This document shows, one piece after another, positions 1 to 11,221 of a DNA stretch of 64,000 nucleotides. This DNA is from Linyphia triangularis. Taxonomy: Eukaryota > Arthropoda > Arachnida > Araneae > Linyphiidae. Position numbers and translations under genes: made by a program. Positions within the stretch are counted from its first letter, which is position 1, and each line of letters opens with the position of its first letter. The notes under the pieces were generated by a model. It worked only from the letters and a program-made list of their open reading frames with translations, did no database searches and was not told the DNA's origin. The stretch spans positions 2,364,701-2,428,700 of the forward strand of contig OZ021730.1 in NCBI GenBank assembly GCA_963978545.1. Reading direction: 5' to 3'.

Positions 1-455
1 TCACCGAGCAGGCAAGCTAAACAAAAATGCTAATCCGAGTAGTTTTAAATTAAACGTATTCCTTTTATTAGTATTTTTTTGTACATTTGGTTTATTGATC
101 ATGTTTATATTTTTACATATTCTTTATGCTATTATGTTTATGTTCTTTTGTTGTAAATATATTACAAACTTTTCTCCTTTTTCTCTTAGAGAAAAGTTTT
201 CTGTGAGGGGAGGAATTAATAGCTGTAACGTATTGTAATTGTTAATTGCTGTTGTAAAATATAGAGGGCGCCACAAAACAGTTATTTGAAGATTGTATTT
301 TGTTATGTTTTTTTTTTTATTAGTCTCCTGTGAGAGACGTGAGAGGAGAGACGATTCAGAAATGGAACACTAACACCTGCTCCTTGTGAAGTTCTTAAAA
401 TAAATGTGTTTTGTTTTCGTTCAAAATGAAATTTTTACTCGACCACGATACCACA
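1..455 (+). mobile_element. Candidate 3' end and 3' LTR of an LTR retrotransposon running off the left edge
   Basis: A purine-rich tract (GAGGGGAGGA, about 204-213) lies just before a segment that starts TGTAACG at 224 and ends ACCACA at 455. The segment has TG...CA ends and a polyadenylation signal AATAAA at 399-404, as expected for U3-R-U5. Directly after 455 comes sequence of the Helitron-like tandem unit (ATCTCAATTAACCC), so this element appears to be inserted in that repeat. Bases 1-223 would be the internal 3' region; no ORF was recognised there. The 5' LTR is outside the window, so the call rests on one LTR only. Confidence 0.35.
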
Positions 456-1841
456 ATCTCAATTAACCCTTTTTAGTGGTGGCAAAGGGGTTAAGCGTTC
501 CAAACGAGGGATATTCGAATGCCCCATTTCCCACATGGTCACAACATTGAAAATTGGGGCAAATGACAAAAAAGCCAAACATAGAAAATGTAAGCTATTC
601 CGATTAGGATTAACCCTCATTAAGGGGTGGAAAAGGGGTTAAATGTTCCAAACGAGGGATATCCAAAATGACCCACTTCCAATGTTATCACAATTCTGAT
701 ATTTGGTGCAAATGTTAAGAAGGGCAATTATAGAAGAAATTAGTTATTAAAAATTAGTTATTAGTTAAAATTATTAAAAATATCCAAAGGATTCTAAACG
801 AAGGATATTCAAATGTCTCATTTCCAATGTATTCCCAATTACTAATTTTGGAAAAAATATCAACAAAGGAAAGTTCCTATATTGATAATTCAAATTGTCG
901 GGATCGAAATGGAAGTAAGAGTCTGAAGTGTAATATAAATTAATGTCTTTTGATTGCTAAAATACACGTGGTAAAATTTCGTAGCGCAGCACGGGTATTA
1001 ACGGGGCCGCCGCGAGATGGCGCTTTCTTTCCCTAAGCGGGCCAGGAACAAGCATTTACAAGATTTTGCTAAGCGATGGGATTTCGACTACGTAACCGCC
1101 AGACTTGCTTAAATGATTACTTTGTTTTTCAAAGTAATCAAGCAAATTTGAGCAAATTTGAGTTTGAGGATGATTTTTTTTTTACAGTTTCTAAAATTCA
1201 TTAGATTTATAAATTAGTATTTTGAGATTTGTATCACTTTGTAAAATACGTAGGTTTTCTAAGAATTTTTTCCTTAAAACAAAATAAGCAATTCTATTAG
1301 CAAAATGAAGCAAACCAATTTTCATCGGTAATTTTATTGAAATTCGATATATTTTTAGAATTACTCAGCAAGAAAGTTATAAAGCATATTTAATGAATAT
1401 GCAAAAGTAAATCTATAATCTTAAGATACTTATAAGTTTATTATGAACTTTTTAATTCACTAGTACAAGTTAATTTACTTCTATAGATATGTTCCACTTG
1501 CACACTAAGAAACAAGACTTAAAAATAAAAGGAAGTTTTCACCAAAATTCGTACGCCATAGGAGAGAAATTTATTCAAAACAAATGTTTCATCTTATTGA
1601 AAAAAATAAAAGACAAACATATCGGAATATCTTTACTGCAAAAGTCTGTTATTTTTTATGTTAAATATCCACTTCAAGTCTTTTAGCTTAATCTCAGTAT
1701 CTTTAACGAATACATTTGAAGACAAATCTTCGCAACTAGAATATATCCTAGGATTTTGTTATACATCGACATACAAATATAAGGATTTCTCCTCTAAACA
1801 CCTCCAGTAACTTTTTTTATTTTGGGATGTCTTTTAAAACT

Positions 1842-2260
1842 TCAAAAGACTTTATCTTTTTCTAGAAAACAATCCTCTCCTCTTTGTATACACATTTCAT
1901 GTCGTTTATTACAACTAGCTCTAGTAAACTTATTTTCTTCTGAAAGATATTTCAGTAACGATGAAATAATAGCAGGTTCTGTTTTTTCATGTAGTTTGAA
2001 ACGCTTTTGAGGCACAGTAACTTCAATTCCATTTGCTTGTCTATAGATGTTTTTAATAACATCTTCGTGAAAATGAAGGATGCAAACAACAGTTCGAAGA
2101 CCCGGCTTCCAATCTTGTTGAGGAATTTTTCTCATCCATCTGTCGTACAGTCTTGTTCCTTCGTTTGGAAATTTAAAAACACTCATCGAGTCAGGAGCTT
2201 TGTAGTTCCTGATTTACATCAAGAAACACTGCAAGAAGATGGTATTTCCTGGAGGAAAAA
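1842..2260 (-). pseudogene. THAP-domain transposase fragment (degraded)
   Basis: The minus-strand frame 2186-1842 encodes a THAP-like pattern: SVFKFPNE, a tryptophan in RWMRKIP, then DWKP, and the pair VCILHF, matching the second CxxH zinc ligands. A basic PQKRFKLHEK stretch and a tail near the usual AVP position follow. The expected N-terminal C-x(2-4)-C is just upstream (Cys-Phe-Leu...Cys-Lys-Ser-Gly, about 2245-2225) but in another frame with stops between, so the domain is frameshifted. No transposase catalytic region was recognised. Location inside the 1002-3960 TIR element suggests it is that element's former transposase. It is not a host THAP gene. Confidence 0.55.
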
Positions 2261-2820
2261 AAAATGTAAGGAAAATGAATAATTATTTAAAACTAAGCAG
2301 TAATACGATACGGTTCAAGCTATTTGGCTTTTAAAGCAGGAGTGGAAATTAGGATTTTTACTGCAATATATTATTGATGAATAATTATGAAAGTCTTGGT
2401 CCAATAAAATCTATGAACACACATATAACGTACGCAGGAAATGAAACTCAAATAGCGACTTTTTTTTTGTAATAATAAAAATAAACAGATACATATATAA
2501 AGAACTTTTGGTTAAGATTTACTGTATGGTTCTCATTGGCAATTTTTCAAAAAAATCACCAAACTGAAAATGAAGTTAAAAAGCTGTGTTACCAAATCGG
2601 AAATAGTGTCAAAACACGCCGTGTCGCCAAATCTAAACTGTCACTAAAGTTATAGGAAAACTTTGGCGACGGGTTGCACATTCGGTGCCGAATCGCCAAC
2701 TTTCATAAAGTCACCAAAGGGGACCATACCGTAAATTTTAACAGAACTTTTATAACTGATGTTTTGTCTGTTATAAAATTTTAATATTTCAAAGCAATAT
2801 TCCAAAAAAAGTTATGGCTG

Positions 2821-2850
<30 letters not shown>
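2821..2850. repeat. Poly(A) tract
   Basis: About 30 consecutive A inside the TIR element. No gene is associated; 2290-3850 is otherwise AT-rich sequence in which I recognise nothing coding. Confidence 0.9.
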
Positions 2851-2857
<7 letters not shown>

Positions 2858-3983
2858 TTGTCTATGGACAGGGATAGACTGACTTTATGAAAAATTGTAA
2901 TACATTATAATAAAAAAAAAGGCGTCCAGAAGGTTTTGAATGAAATAACAGTAAATTCTCAAATAGTATAATTTGTTCACATAATTTAACGCTCAGACTA
3001 GCAGGAAAATTTTGGGTAATGACATTTGTGATCCAGATAAACTTAAAACATAGAACAGGAAATTGGCCAAATAGGCGACTAGTATATTTTAAAAAGTTAG
3101 CCAAAAAATTATGCTTTATCAAAAATTTAACTGGCATATTACTCAGCAAATGTTACTATACATCATAAAATATTTGAAACTTGCTCTGCCTTTACACTAG
3201 TGTAAAAATTAAAATGAGCTAAATTGTACATGTTTAACTTCAAAGTTACTCACTAAAATGTTTCAATGAAATACGTGATGTTGGAAATTGTAAACAAAGC
3301 TATGAAGCTATTTGGTCAAAAAATTTATAGAATGTTACTGTAACTATATCATAAAATAATGGGAACTTGATGTTCAAACTATGCAAAAACTCCTAATCAC
3401 AACATTTTATATTGAACATGTCTTCAAAGTTGTCAAATATAATATTTCAATAAAATGACTTATAAGTTGGAAGCTGCAAACACAGTTGCGTGTACTTCTA
3501 AAGAATTGCAAGTAACGTTATTTAACGAAACGTAAGAGATGTTCAGCAAATTTTAGCAATATCTTTTTATTTTAACGACAAATAGTCCATTGAAATTAAG
3601 TAAACAAATGTTGAAAACAGTCAATGATCAGCAATTATCCGTCAAATATTAAAGCACTATAAGAACATCAGCTTCGCATTAGTAGGCTTAATTGTTCAAC
3701 AAATTACTAAAATAAATAATAAAAGAAACTTACCTTAATTTAAAAAGAGTTGTTCAATGACACACCAGCAGTTTCTCATCTAATATCTTCAAATTTCACA
3801 GCTTTTAAATAAAAAAATACTCCAAAACGAATCGAATTCACAACGTTTACATGCATCTACGAAAATGAAATCCCATTGCATAGCAAACGTCTGGACGTAA
3901 AGATTTTAGTTTGTTCCTGGCCCGCTTAAGGAAAGAAAGCGCCATCTCGCGGCGGCCCCGGTATTCAGCTAGTTATTTATATT

Positions 3984-4080
3984 TCAACTTAAGTTGGTAC
4001 TAATCCGTTAGCCAGGTACCAGACAAAAATCGCTAATCTGGTACTTAATTAGTCGCCTTAGGTATAAGATGCAAGCGATT
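3984..4080 (+). repeat. Dispersed repeat, also at 43318-43400
   Basis: The block beginning ACTTAAGTTGGTACTAATC and containing GTTAGCC.GGTACCAGA occurs here and again near 43318-43385 in the same orientation with few differences. The family is not recognised. Confidence 0.6.
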
Positions 4081-4179
4081 TTCAATTATCGGCTCTCCTG
4101 AAAAATTTTCTATTTTGGGCTTAAGTCGTTCTCCATTTCTAGTATTGAATTCCTGTGATCACCACAGTAAGAAATTACT

Positions 4180-5038
4180 CGATTAACCAACTTACCTGTT
4201 CAGGACCGGCGAAAGGAGAAAGAAGCGCTTCCCCAGGCCCGCGCGCTCAAAGAGACTACGCACTCACGGGACCGGGCATTTTTCCCCGTTAAGCATTTTG
4301 CCCCGTTAAATTCAAATAAAACGTTCCAATCTGAAATCACGTCTGTGTGATGATGGGCCGGCTGGCACGGAAACACTGATCACAAATACGATATCGCGGG
4401 CCGTGAGGGAAGAATCGTCTGATCACATATACGCGATCACGGTCCTGAACAGGTTATGAGGTCGAAAAGGGGTTAAACGTTTCAAACGAAGGATATTCGA
4501 ATGTCCCACTTCCCTTTTGGTCACAACTCTGAAAATTGGTACAAATGACAACAAAGACAAATATAGTAAAGTAGGCCAAAATTCTGAAAACTGGTACAAA
4601 TGTTAACAAACGTAGTAAAATTAAGCTGTTCCAATCTCGATTAACCCTCATTAAGGGGTGGAAAAGGGGTTAAACGTTCCAAACGAGGGATATCCAAAAT
4701 GACCCACTTCCAATATTATCACGATTCTGATATTTGGTGCAAATGTTAAGAAGGGCAAATATAGAAGAAATTAGTTATTAAAAATTAGTTATTAACTAAA
4801 ATTATTAAAAATATCCAAAGGGTTCTAAATGAGGAATATTCAAATGTTTCATTTCCAATATATTCTCAATAATTAATTTTGGAAAAAATATCAACAAAGG
4901 AAAGTTCCTTTTTTGATAATTCAAATTGTCGGGATCGAAATGGAAGCAAGCGTCTGAAGAGTAAAAATAAATTAATGTCTTTTGATGGCTAAAATGCGCA
5001 TGGTAAAATTTAGTAGCGCAGCACGGGTATTCAGCTAG
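4180..5038 (-). mobile_element. Helitron-like element, copy 2, split by a MITE
   Basis: Reverse-oriented tandem units (GATTAACC..., AAAAGGGGTTAAACGTT, CAAACGAGG) lead into the conserved 3' block ending GCACGGGTATTCAGCTAG at 5038 with T following. It resembles copy 1 closely through 4640-5038. The PIF-like MITE at 4195-4453 interrupts one unit. The left (5') boundary is not defined. Confidence 0.5.
4195..4453. mobile_element. PIF/Harbinger-like MITE, TSD TTA
   Basis: Terminal inverted repeats CCTGTTCAGGACCG and CGGTCCTGAACAGG are flanked by TTA at 4192-4194 and 4454-4456. The interrupted sequence (ACCAACTTA...GAGGTCGAAAAGG) can be compared with uninterrupted tandem units at 18170-18200, which confirms the insertion. 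The 3-bp TTA duplication is characteristic of PIF/Harbinger. It is 259 bp with no ORF. Confidence 0.7.
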
Positions 5039-5440
5039 TAATGAATAAAAGACAAACATACATTCGTTTTTATATAGATAAAAGTTAGATTAGTAGGTGT
5101 TAGTCAAGAGAGATTTGTAAAGTTTTAAAAGTTTTCATAAAAGTATTTTATTGGCTGTTCTTAAGGGGTTTTGTTGGTCGATAGAGACAGACAAACAGTA
5201 TATTTAACCAAGACAACAAGAATTTCAGGCCAATTTGCCAATTTTTGAAGCTGTCTCGAAGTCGTGCCCTGTAAGAGACAAATGTAAAAGATGATGCACA
5301 GTCAGCGCAATGCCGCACAGACAATGCTGGAAGTTAAGAACCTACATTTGTAACTATATTAATAAACCTTGGTTAAATATTAAAAAAATTATCTTAATTT
5401 TGAAGTGGTTATGCTAAAAATATTTTTTTTAAAAACACTG

Positions 5441-5623
5441 GGTTGGTTGGTTGTTTTCAGATTATCTGTCGTCGTCAGCAAAACGAGGGCTATAATGCGC
5501 CGAAACATTCATCATTTCACAAGCCAGCATTCATTTACAAACACCCATGCATAACACGGGACTCGAACCCGCAACCTCGCGGTCTAGTAGCTAGTATGCT
5601 AACCACTATACCGTTTGGTCAGC
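5441..5623 (-). mobile_element. tRNA-derived SINE (family 1)
   Basis: Read on the minus strand it has an A-box-like GTATAGTGGTTAGC and a B box GGTTCGAGTCCCG, then a body ending ATAATCTGAAAACAACCAAC with an AACC-repeat tail. It is one of eight copies in the window. Copy A of the duplicated segment contains it and copy B does not. Confidence 0.85.
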
Positions 5624-6029
5624 TTAAAATCGCTGGGATTTTATTATCTGCTATCTATCGTGTTAAAGCTGGGATGGATTTACGTGAGGCGCTTGGTTTC
5701 GGTTTTGAGCTATATCAATTTAATTAAAAATTATTGTTTATAAATTAAACTATATGATCATTGAGATCATATTCGAGCTTTGTAGTTGTTTGTCTAACAG
5801 GATTGTCATCAATACATCATTGTAGTTCCCAGATAGTAGATATCGTCTAGATTGGGGGGGGGGGGGGGACCCTGCATTTTGTTGAACAAATTTGTATTGT
5901 AATTTGGCACATCGATAGAAAGTTTCCCTCTAATCATATAAGATGGCGAGCCACTCGGATTTCGTTTCTAGGCAAGGTTTCATACGTCTTCAAAGCTCGC
6001 AATAAAATGTGTTTGTCAATAAAAATAGT

Positions 6030-6392
6030 GGTACTCTTCCGTTATCCGGGCGCAAATGTCGCCAACCAAACACGAGGCGTCGCCAAGCGAATGAATGACA
6101 AAGCAGTCAACAGAATAAATGTCGAAAGCTTTCAATTATAAACAAATATAAAAAGTATTATTTAATAGTAAGCAAAACAAGTTTAACTATAAACAGATAC
6201 TAATGAATTGTAAACAAAACAGTTTTACCCAAAAAGAATGCTTATAATAATTGTTTTTTTCAAGAATACGGTGATGTTCTTGAGAATTTGTTAGAATGTA
6301 TCGTTTACTCTTCGTCTCCACATAAATTCCGCTAGTGAAATTCTACATTATTTGGCGATTTATCGCTTGCGCCCGGAAAACGGAAGAGTACC
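6030..6392. mobile_element. MITE with TIR GGTACTCTTCCGTTA and 8-bp TSD
   Basis: Ends GGTACTCTTCCGTTATCCGG and its near complement at 6366-6392 (GCCCGGAAAACGGAAGAGTACC). AAAATAGT flanks both sides (6022-6029, 6393-6400). Copy B of the segment carries the unoccupied site AATAAAAATAGTTATATG, confirming the 8-bp duplication. That size suggests the hAT or P class. No ORF. Confidence 0.75.
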
Positions 6393-7636
6393 AAAATAGT
6401 TATATGTGAGGTCACAGTTAAAATCATGAACTCTATCGACACGTTTGATAGTTCCTTCGAATGGGCCAATTTCAGTCGCATTGGGATAGTGTTTGCATCG
6501 CATATAGAAGCAGGAGAACATCCCATTGTTCCCATCGACACTGCTGAAGTTACTACATTTTGGCTTCCTTGAATCAAAGGGAATATTCGTGAAGTGCCAT
6601 CAAAAGAGGCTGACGGACTCTTCCCCAGTGTTTGTATCTTATTTGTAAGATCGGATGATTTGCAGCTACCCAGTTTAGGGAATTTTTCATTTGATATCGT
6701 AGCTTTAGACCAGCGTTCGCCACTAACTTTTAGAGATGGGCCACATGACTTAGGCCACATATTTATAAAGTATACGCCAATAAATATATTGCTTTACTAA
6801 ATATGTTCAAAGTTAGAAATGTGATAATTACTAAAGAATCAACAATATAAAATAATTTTGATAACTGAAACAATAATTTAAAATTTTTATATTAATAAAA
6901 TAACAATTGATTCTTGTTTCAAATAATTAAAAAAAAAAATCATTTTCTTTACGTCGTAAATCAAAGTCATAAAAGAAGTTAATCTTTTGTGACTATATAC
7001 CAGTGTGAATTGACATAAACTATAATCAATAAAGATATTTAAACTATACCTCTTAAATCTTCCATTTTAGTCAATGTTAATTGCGAGACGATGACGGCCG
7101 ATCCGCTTTTCCCTATCTACTTTTCGTTTAAAACTAGTCTTCGACGCCATTATTGCACTGGAGTCATAGGGATCGCGATACTTCTTTTCAAGTCAAAACA
7201 AAAGAGGCCAGTATGCATTTAAAACACTCAACTCCTGCCCATCACATTCAGAAAAGCAGAAATCGAATTGTGCTATTCACTAAACGAGGGGTAAGGTATC
7301 ATAAGTACAAAACTAAGCAATGCGTCATTGGTAATAATTCAAACTATTGCTTTTTAATTTTTTCCGTTGGCAGTCTCAGAAAACAAAAATAAAGGATTTT
7401 TCAGACTTACTGACGCGGGTCACTTACTGGAAGACGTGGTTTTTGGTAATAAACTCATACTATTGTAGACAAATTAATATTATTTCCTCAAAATTTGATT
7501 TTTACTCTTCTGTACTGCCGGGGGGACCGGAGAAAAAGCTGTCGCGGGCCGCCTAGTGGCTGACGCTGCTTTAGACGGATACTGCTTGTTTGGACTTGCT
7601 TCATTTGAGTCATTTTCACTATCTGAAGTATTACTA
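6393..7636 (-). pseudogene. Unrecognised coding-like fragment split by a hAT-like MITE
   Basis: Removing the element at 6711-7568 and one 8-bp duplicate joins two minus-strand pieces (7636-7577 and 6702-6393) in the same frame, giving an open frame of roughly 120 codons with Ser/Asn-rich then mixed sequence. Its distal part (SIEF-M-x-LTVTSH) is also found in frame in the duplicated segment at 13290-13240 with mostly conservative changes. I do not recognise the protein. It may be a fragment of an old transposon or a dispersed gene fragment; open frame by chance is possible. Confidence 0.3.
6711..7568 (+). mobile_element. hAT-like MITE, copy 1, 8-bp TSD CTTTAGAC
   Basis: Starts CAGCGTTCGCCACTAA and ends AGTGGCTGACGCTG. 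CTTTAGAC is duplicated exactly at 6703-6710 and 7569-7576. The internal GGGCCGCC..GGACCGGAGAAAAAG region is typical of hAT-derived non-autonomous elements. A second, inverted copy lies at 11222-12028. It is 858 bp and carries no transposase. Confidence 0.85.
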
Positions 7637-7777
7637 GAGGAAAGTTCCTATTTTGATAAATCAATTTGTCGGGATCGAAATGAGAGTAAACGTCTGAAGT
7701 GTAGAATACATGAATGTCTTTTGATCGCTAAAATGCCAATGGTAAAATTTCGTAGTGCATCATGGGTATTCAGCTAG
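7636..7777 (-). mobile_element. Helitron-like 3' terminal fragment
   Basis: Only the conserved 3' 140 bp is present (GGAAAGTTCCTATTTTGAT to CAGCTAG, T following). It is 5' truncated, with no tandem units. Confidence 0.5.
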
Positions 7778-8478
7778 TATTTTTATAATAATACAAATTT
7801 ATAAAACTAAAGAAAAAAATTCCACAAATGTGTTCGTGCCTTATAACTTCTAATAATTTCATTATTAAATTTTTTTTCCGACACTTTTTTTAATTTTTGT
7901 ATTCTGGAAACATGTTAAAAATCTATTGGCTATAATATTTGCTTTCTGAATTCATTATAATCTATTTATTATTTAAAATGGCTCGTAGTCGAAAAGGAAC
8001 AACAAGCAGCATTCTAAAATTGATTTTTATTTCATCGCAATAATGGTAAATTTATTCGATGTATTTTATGTGTGTGTGTGACAATATGTTTTATTTATTC
8101 CATTCAATGATGCAGTTTGTAGTAAAACGTTTTACACCCTCACAGTTTGTCTGATTGGACAATATCCTCCATCTCATTGCATTCTACAACAACGTCATAA
8201 GGTTTAGTTTTTATTCGATGTTTGGGGTTACGTTCCCTTCCACTGTGAAAACTTCTTCCCTCTCTTTTAACTTGCATATAGCTCACAGTATAGCTTCCAT
8301 ATGTTTCCCTCGCAGTTCTGTAAAAAAAATTTTTTTTTTTTTTTTAAACCAAACCGGTATAATTATTTTTGTTAGTTAAAACTTTTACAGGCTTTATATG
8401 AAAATTACAAACAAATTTCGAAAAACAATCCTTTTTTGGTATTATTATTTTTCTGGATAAAAATTAATAGCGCATTGA
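7778..8478. other. AT-rich intergenic stretch, nothing recognised
   Basis: No coding pattern, TIR or tandem array was found. There is a poly(T) run near 8328-8345. Confidence 0.5.
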
Positions 8479-8490
8479 CTATGTAATGGC

Positions 8491-8962
8491 ATCTTCTTCT
8501 TCTTATCAAGGACTATGCGGACTAAGGCACCTCTGCTTAAGCATTTTGTAGCAACCTCATATCCCGTACAGATTGGTAGTGGGAAGTACTGCACAAGATG
8601 TAAGCGCACACTCGCGAGTGGGAGTGCGGAAGTCTACCTATAGCCACCGAAGAGTTCATTTCTACCTCTTTCGGTAGCTATCGGGTAGATGGCAGTACTA
8701 CCGACCGTATGTGGAACTTCTTAATTTAGAGGCAATACCAAGCAGAAGATTCCACCAGAAGACTTGGCTTTGCCACATCCAGGGGTATTGATTTGTATGG
8801 GAACTTGGAGGACGTTGCGACCATGACTGATTTAACGTGCTCCAGTCACCATTATAGCGAACACGGCGGTTTTTAGTTGGTCCCAGGCCCGAACTCGCAA
8901 CCTCAGGGCTCGCAACTTTCTAGTTGCGAGAACGATACTCTCCCGACTGGGCTACGCGGCCC
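8491..8962 (-). mobile_element. Long tRNA-derived SINE (family 2), 12-bp TSD
   Basis: CTATGTAATGGC flanks both sides (8479-8490, 8963-8974). On the minus strand it starts GGGGCCGCGTAGCCCAGTCG (A-box-like), has a B-box-like GAGTTCGGGCCTGGG, and ends in an AAGAAGAAGAAGAT tail. At 472 bp it is long for a SINE. The body contains a self-complementary part (8625-8700, CTACC..TAGC..GGTAG). Confidence 0.75.
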
Positions 8963-8974
8963 CTATGTAATGGC

Positions 8975-10663
8975 GTAGTCACATAGCCAGAAAATAAAAC
9001 AACATTCATAAGATTGCCTATGCTTGCAATCTTGAGTATATGTAATTTGTTAAAAACGAATGCAAAATAATAATACATCTACAAGAATAGAGCAGGGCAT
9101 AAAAGAAAAATGAGAAAGAATAATAAGAAACTAGAAGCTTTTTAAGCCTTTCAAGATAATAAGGGTTCGTTTTTGAGGAATGTGTGCGAACATCACCCGA
9201 CTATTCTTACTAAACTAAAATTATTTTTAAAAAAAAGCAGTTCATAGAAAATTGGATCAGCGTTTTAATTGAATAGGAATAGACAAACAAAATTAAATTA
9301 AATGTATAAACAAAATTAAATGGTCATTGGCTTCTATTCTGCCAATTGACAATTTGAAAGAATTTGTTAAAATGATCCATTTTATTTTCTTGGTAATAAA
9401 TGGCGCCAACTTTGTGTATGAGAGATATGCAAGTTGTTCAAAGAAGTAAGAGTGTTCTTGAAAATGGGAAAATAATATTTCTAGCGGAATATAAACTAAT
9501 CTGAACTGAAAAATGAAAAGAAAGAAGAAAAAAAAAAAAAAAAATGCTTTCAATAAAAAAAAAAAATGCTATATTAAAATAATGGCTAACTTTTTTTTTT
9601 TTTACTCTATTGGATTTTCATAGCAGGTGTTTACATAGAAAGTCAAATTACATACATTTCACTTATTAGTAAAAAATGTGGTAACTTCTACCATTTGAAT
9701 CCCTCGATTTGAAAATTTTATTTTAAAAATAATACTGGATACAACTGCACTATGGAAAACTAGTGTTTTTATAACTATCTTAGAAGTGAAGAGCTGTTAA
9801 AAAACGGACTGAAAGTTTTTAAAATAGCACCAAAAAATTGACGAACAAGGAAAAAGTCATTTGGTTCTTGTACAAGAATCAAATTAACTTGTATAAGAAT
9901 GACTTGTACAAGAATAAAATGAAGAATCTTGAACGTGAATTTTAATCGAATATACAGTTTTTTGGTAAATATGTGTTTCGTTTCTAATAGTTCGTAAAGT
10001 ATGTAAAATTTTGAGCTTCGAAAATACTGTAAAAAAATTGGCGACTGCTATGTTCTGTTGTTTAACTGGATGGAATGATAATTGAAAAAAAAAAAAAAAC
10101 TTACAATAAAAATATATCATATTCAATCAAGTTCAAGACAAATGAAAAACTGTTTGTAAAATGGGTACATACCTTTCAGATTTTACGCCACGAATATCAG
10201 CTCCTATGAAATTCGTAGGTCGTCGTAGGTAAACAAATGAAGGAGAAAATTTTCCATTGGTTAATGACGTCAAGCACCAGCCAATGATGGAACGTTTTAC
10301 GGTTACGTCACAATTCCACTGTTTTTACGATTTTTCTTCTTTCGATATTTAATTAATAAATTTGTAACCTCAATATAACTTACATATTCGGAATCAGCTT
10401 TGCTTTCTTTATTAAAATTTATTGCTTTTTACCATTTTTAAAAAATATTCAACTTCTCCATTGAGAACTTCTAGTTTTTTTGCAAAAATTTTTTAATGGA
10501 AAAAGAATTTAACTTAAACTAGGGGTGAGGAACATCGCACAACTTTCAATTACAATTAATACTGATCACTGCGTTTAAATTCGTCCTGAACTGGAGTAAT
10601 TTATCGTTTTCATTATTTTAAAACCCTTATACCAAAGTTTAATATCGTAGGACAATCCATTCG
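8975..10663. other. AT-rich intergenic stretch, nothing recognised
   Basis: Contains A/T homopolymers (9530-9600, 10085-10100). The short ORFs are low-complexity (poly-Phe, poly-Lys). No gene or element was recognised. Confidence 0.5.
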
Positions 10664-10836
10664 GGTTGGTTGTTTTCAGATTATCTGGCGCCGTCAGCAA
10701 CACGAGGGCTATAATGCGTCGAAACATTCGTCATTAGACAAGCCAACATACATTTTACAAACACCCATGCCTAACACGGGACTCGAACCAGCAACCTCGT
10801 GGTCTAGAAGCTAGCTCGCTAACCACTATACCGTTT
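10664..10836 (-). mobile_element. tRNA-derived SINE (family 1)
   Basis: Same head, body and AACC tail as the other copies. The B box reads GGTTCGAGTCCCG on the minus strand. No clean target duplication was seen. Confidence 0.8.
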
Positions 10837-11221
10837 TCATACTAGACTTCATTTCTAGGAATGTTTTGTATGCTTATTTTCATTAGTATATACGTTTTAC
10901 CTTAGTATTTCATAAAATAAATCATATTTTAACCAAGATTAATTTTCAAAATTTTGCTTTTATGTGATTATTCTTCAATTTTAATATTCCGACAACCTTT
11001 TTTTACGATTTAATTCTATATATGGAAAAAAAAAAAACTTCCTTTACAATTTTTCCTTTGTATATTTTAACTTTAAAGTACGTGTAGATTTTAAATACGC
11101 TATAAAAAAAATTTGCAATTTTTTAACCTATTTTGATAACAAAAAATTACGCAGCGTGAGGTAAATTTCTTAATTGTACTTACATCCACTCAAGAATTAA
11201 CCGACCATCAATTATATAGAT

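Larger units (their letters stand above)
1002..3960. mobile_element. DNA transposon with ~50-bp terminal inverted repeats and THAP remnant
   Basis: The ends are inverted copies of each other: CGGGGCCGCCGCGAGATGG at 1002 and its complement ending at 3960, about 50 bp with one mismatch, followed by weaker subterminal similarity (TTTGCT..GATGGGATTT). GTATT flanks both sides (995-999 and 3961-3965). It interrupts the motif CACGGGTATTCAGCTAG, which is intact in other copies. A degraded THAP domain lies inside on the minus strand. THAP-type transposases are typical of P-like elements, but the flank duplication is not a clean 8 bp, so the superfamily is inferred. Confidence 0.6.
456..3972 (-). mobile_element. 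Helitron-like non-autonomous element, copy 1, split by a TIR element
   Basis: 456-1001 holds reverse-oriented tandem units (AAAGGGGTTAA...CCAAACGAGGG) followed by the conserved 3' block GTAGCGCAGCACGGGTATT. The last bases, CAGCTAG followed by T, lie at 3966-3973, beyond the insertion at 1002-3960. The CTAG^T terminus is the same in three other copies here (5038, 7777, and 16959 inverted). Helitrons are known to end in CTRR and insert between A and T without target duplication. No helicase is present. The 5' end is not visible because an LTR element abuts at 455. Confidence 0.5.
5270..6450. repeat. Duplicated segment, copy A (pairs with 12029-13295)
   Basis: It matches copy B from GATGATGCACAGTC..CAATGC to GTCACAGTTAAAA.CATGAACTCTAT, with many substitutions. 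A SINE (5441-5623) and a 363-bp MITE (6030-6392) are present only in this copy; the piggyBac-like MITE is only in copy B. A G-tract of about 17 lies at 5850-5868. The two copies therefore diverged before these insertions. Confidence 0.75.

Noticed and set aside
1842..2186. Host THAP-domain gene
   Set aside because: N-terminal zinc ligands are out of frame and the fragment lies inside a TIR-bounded element.
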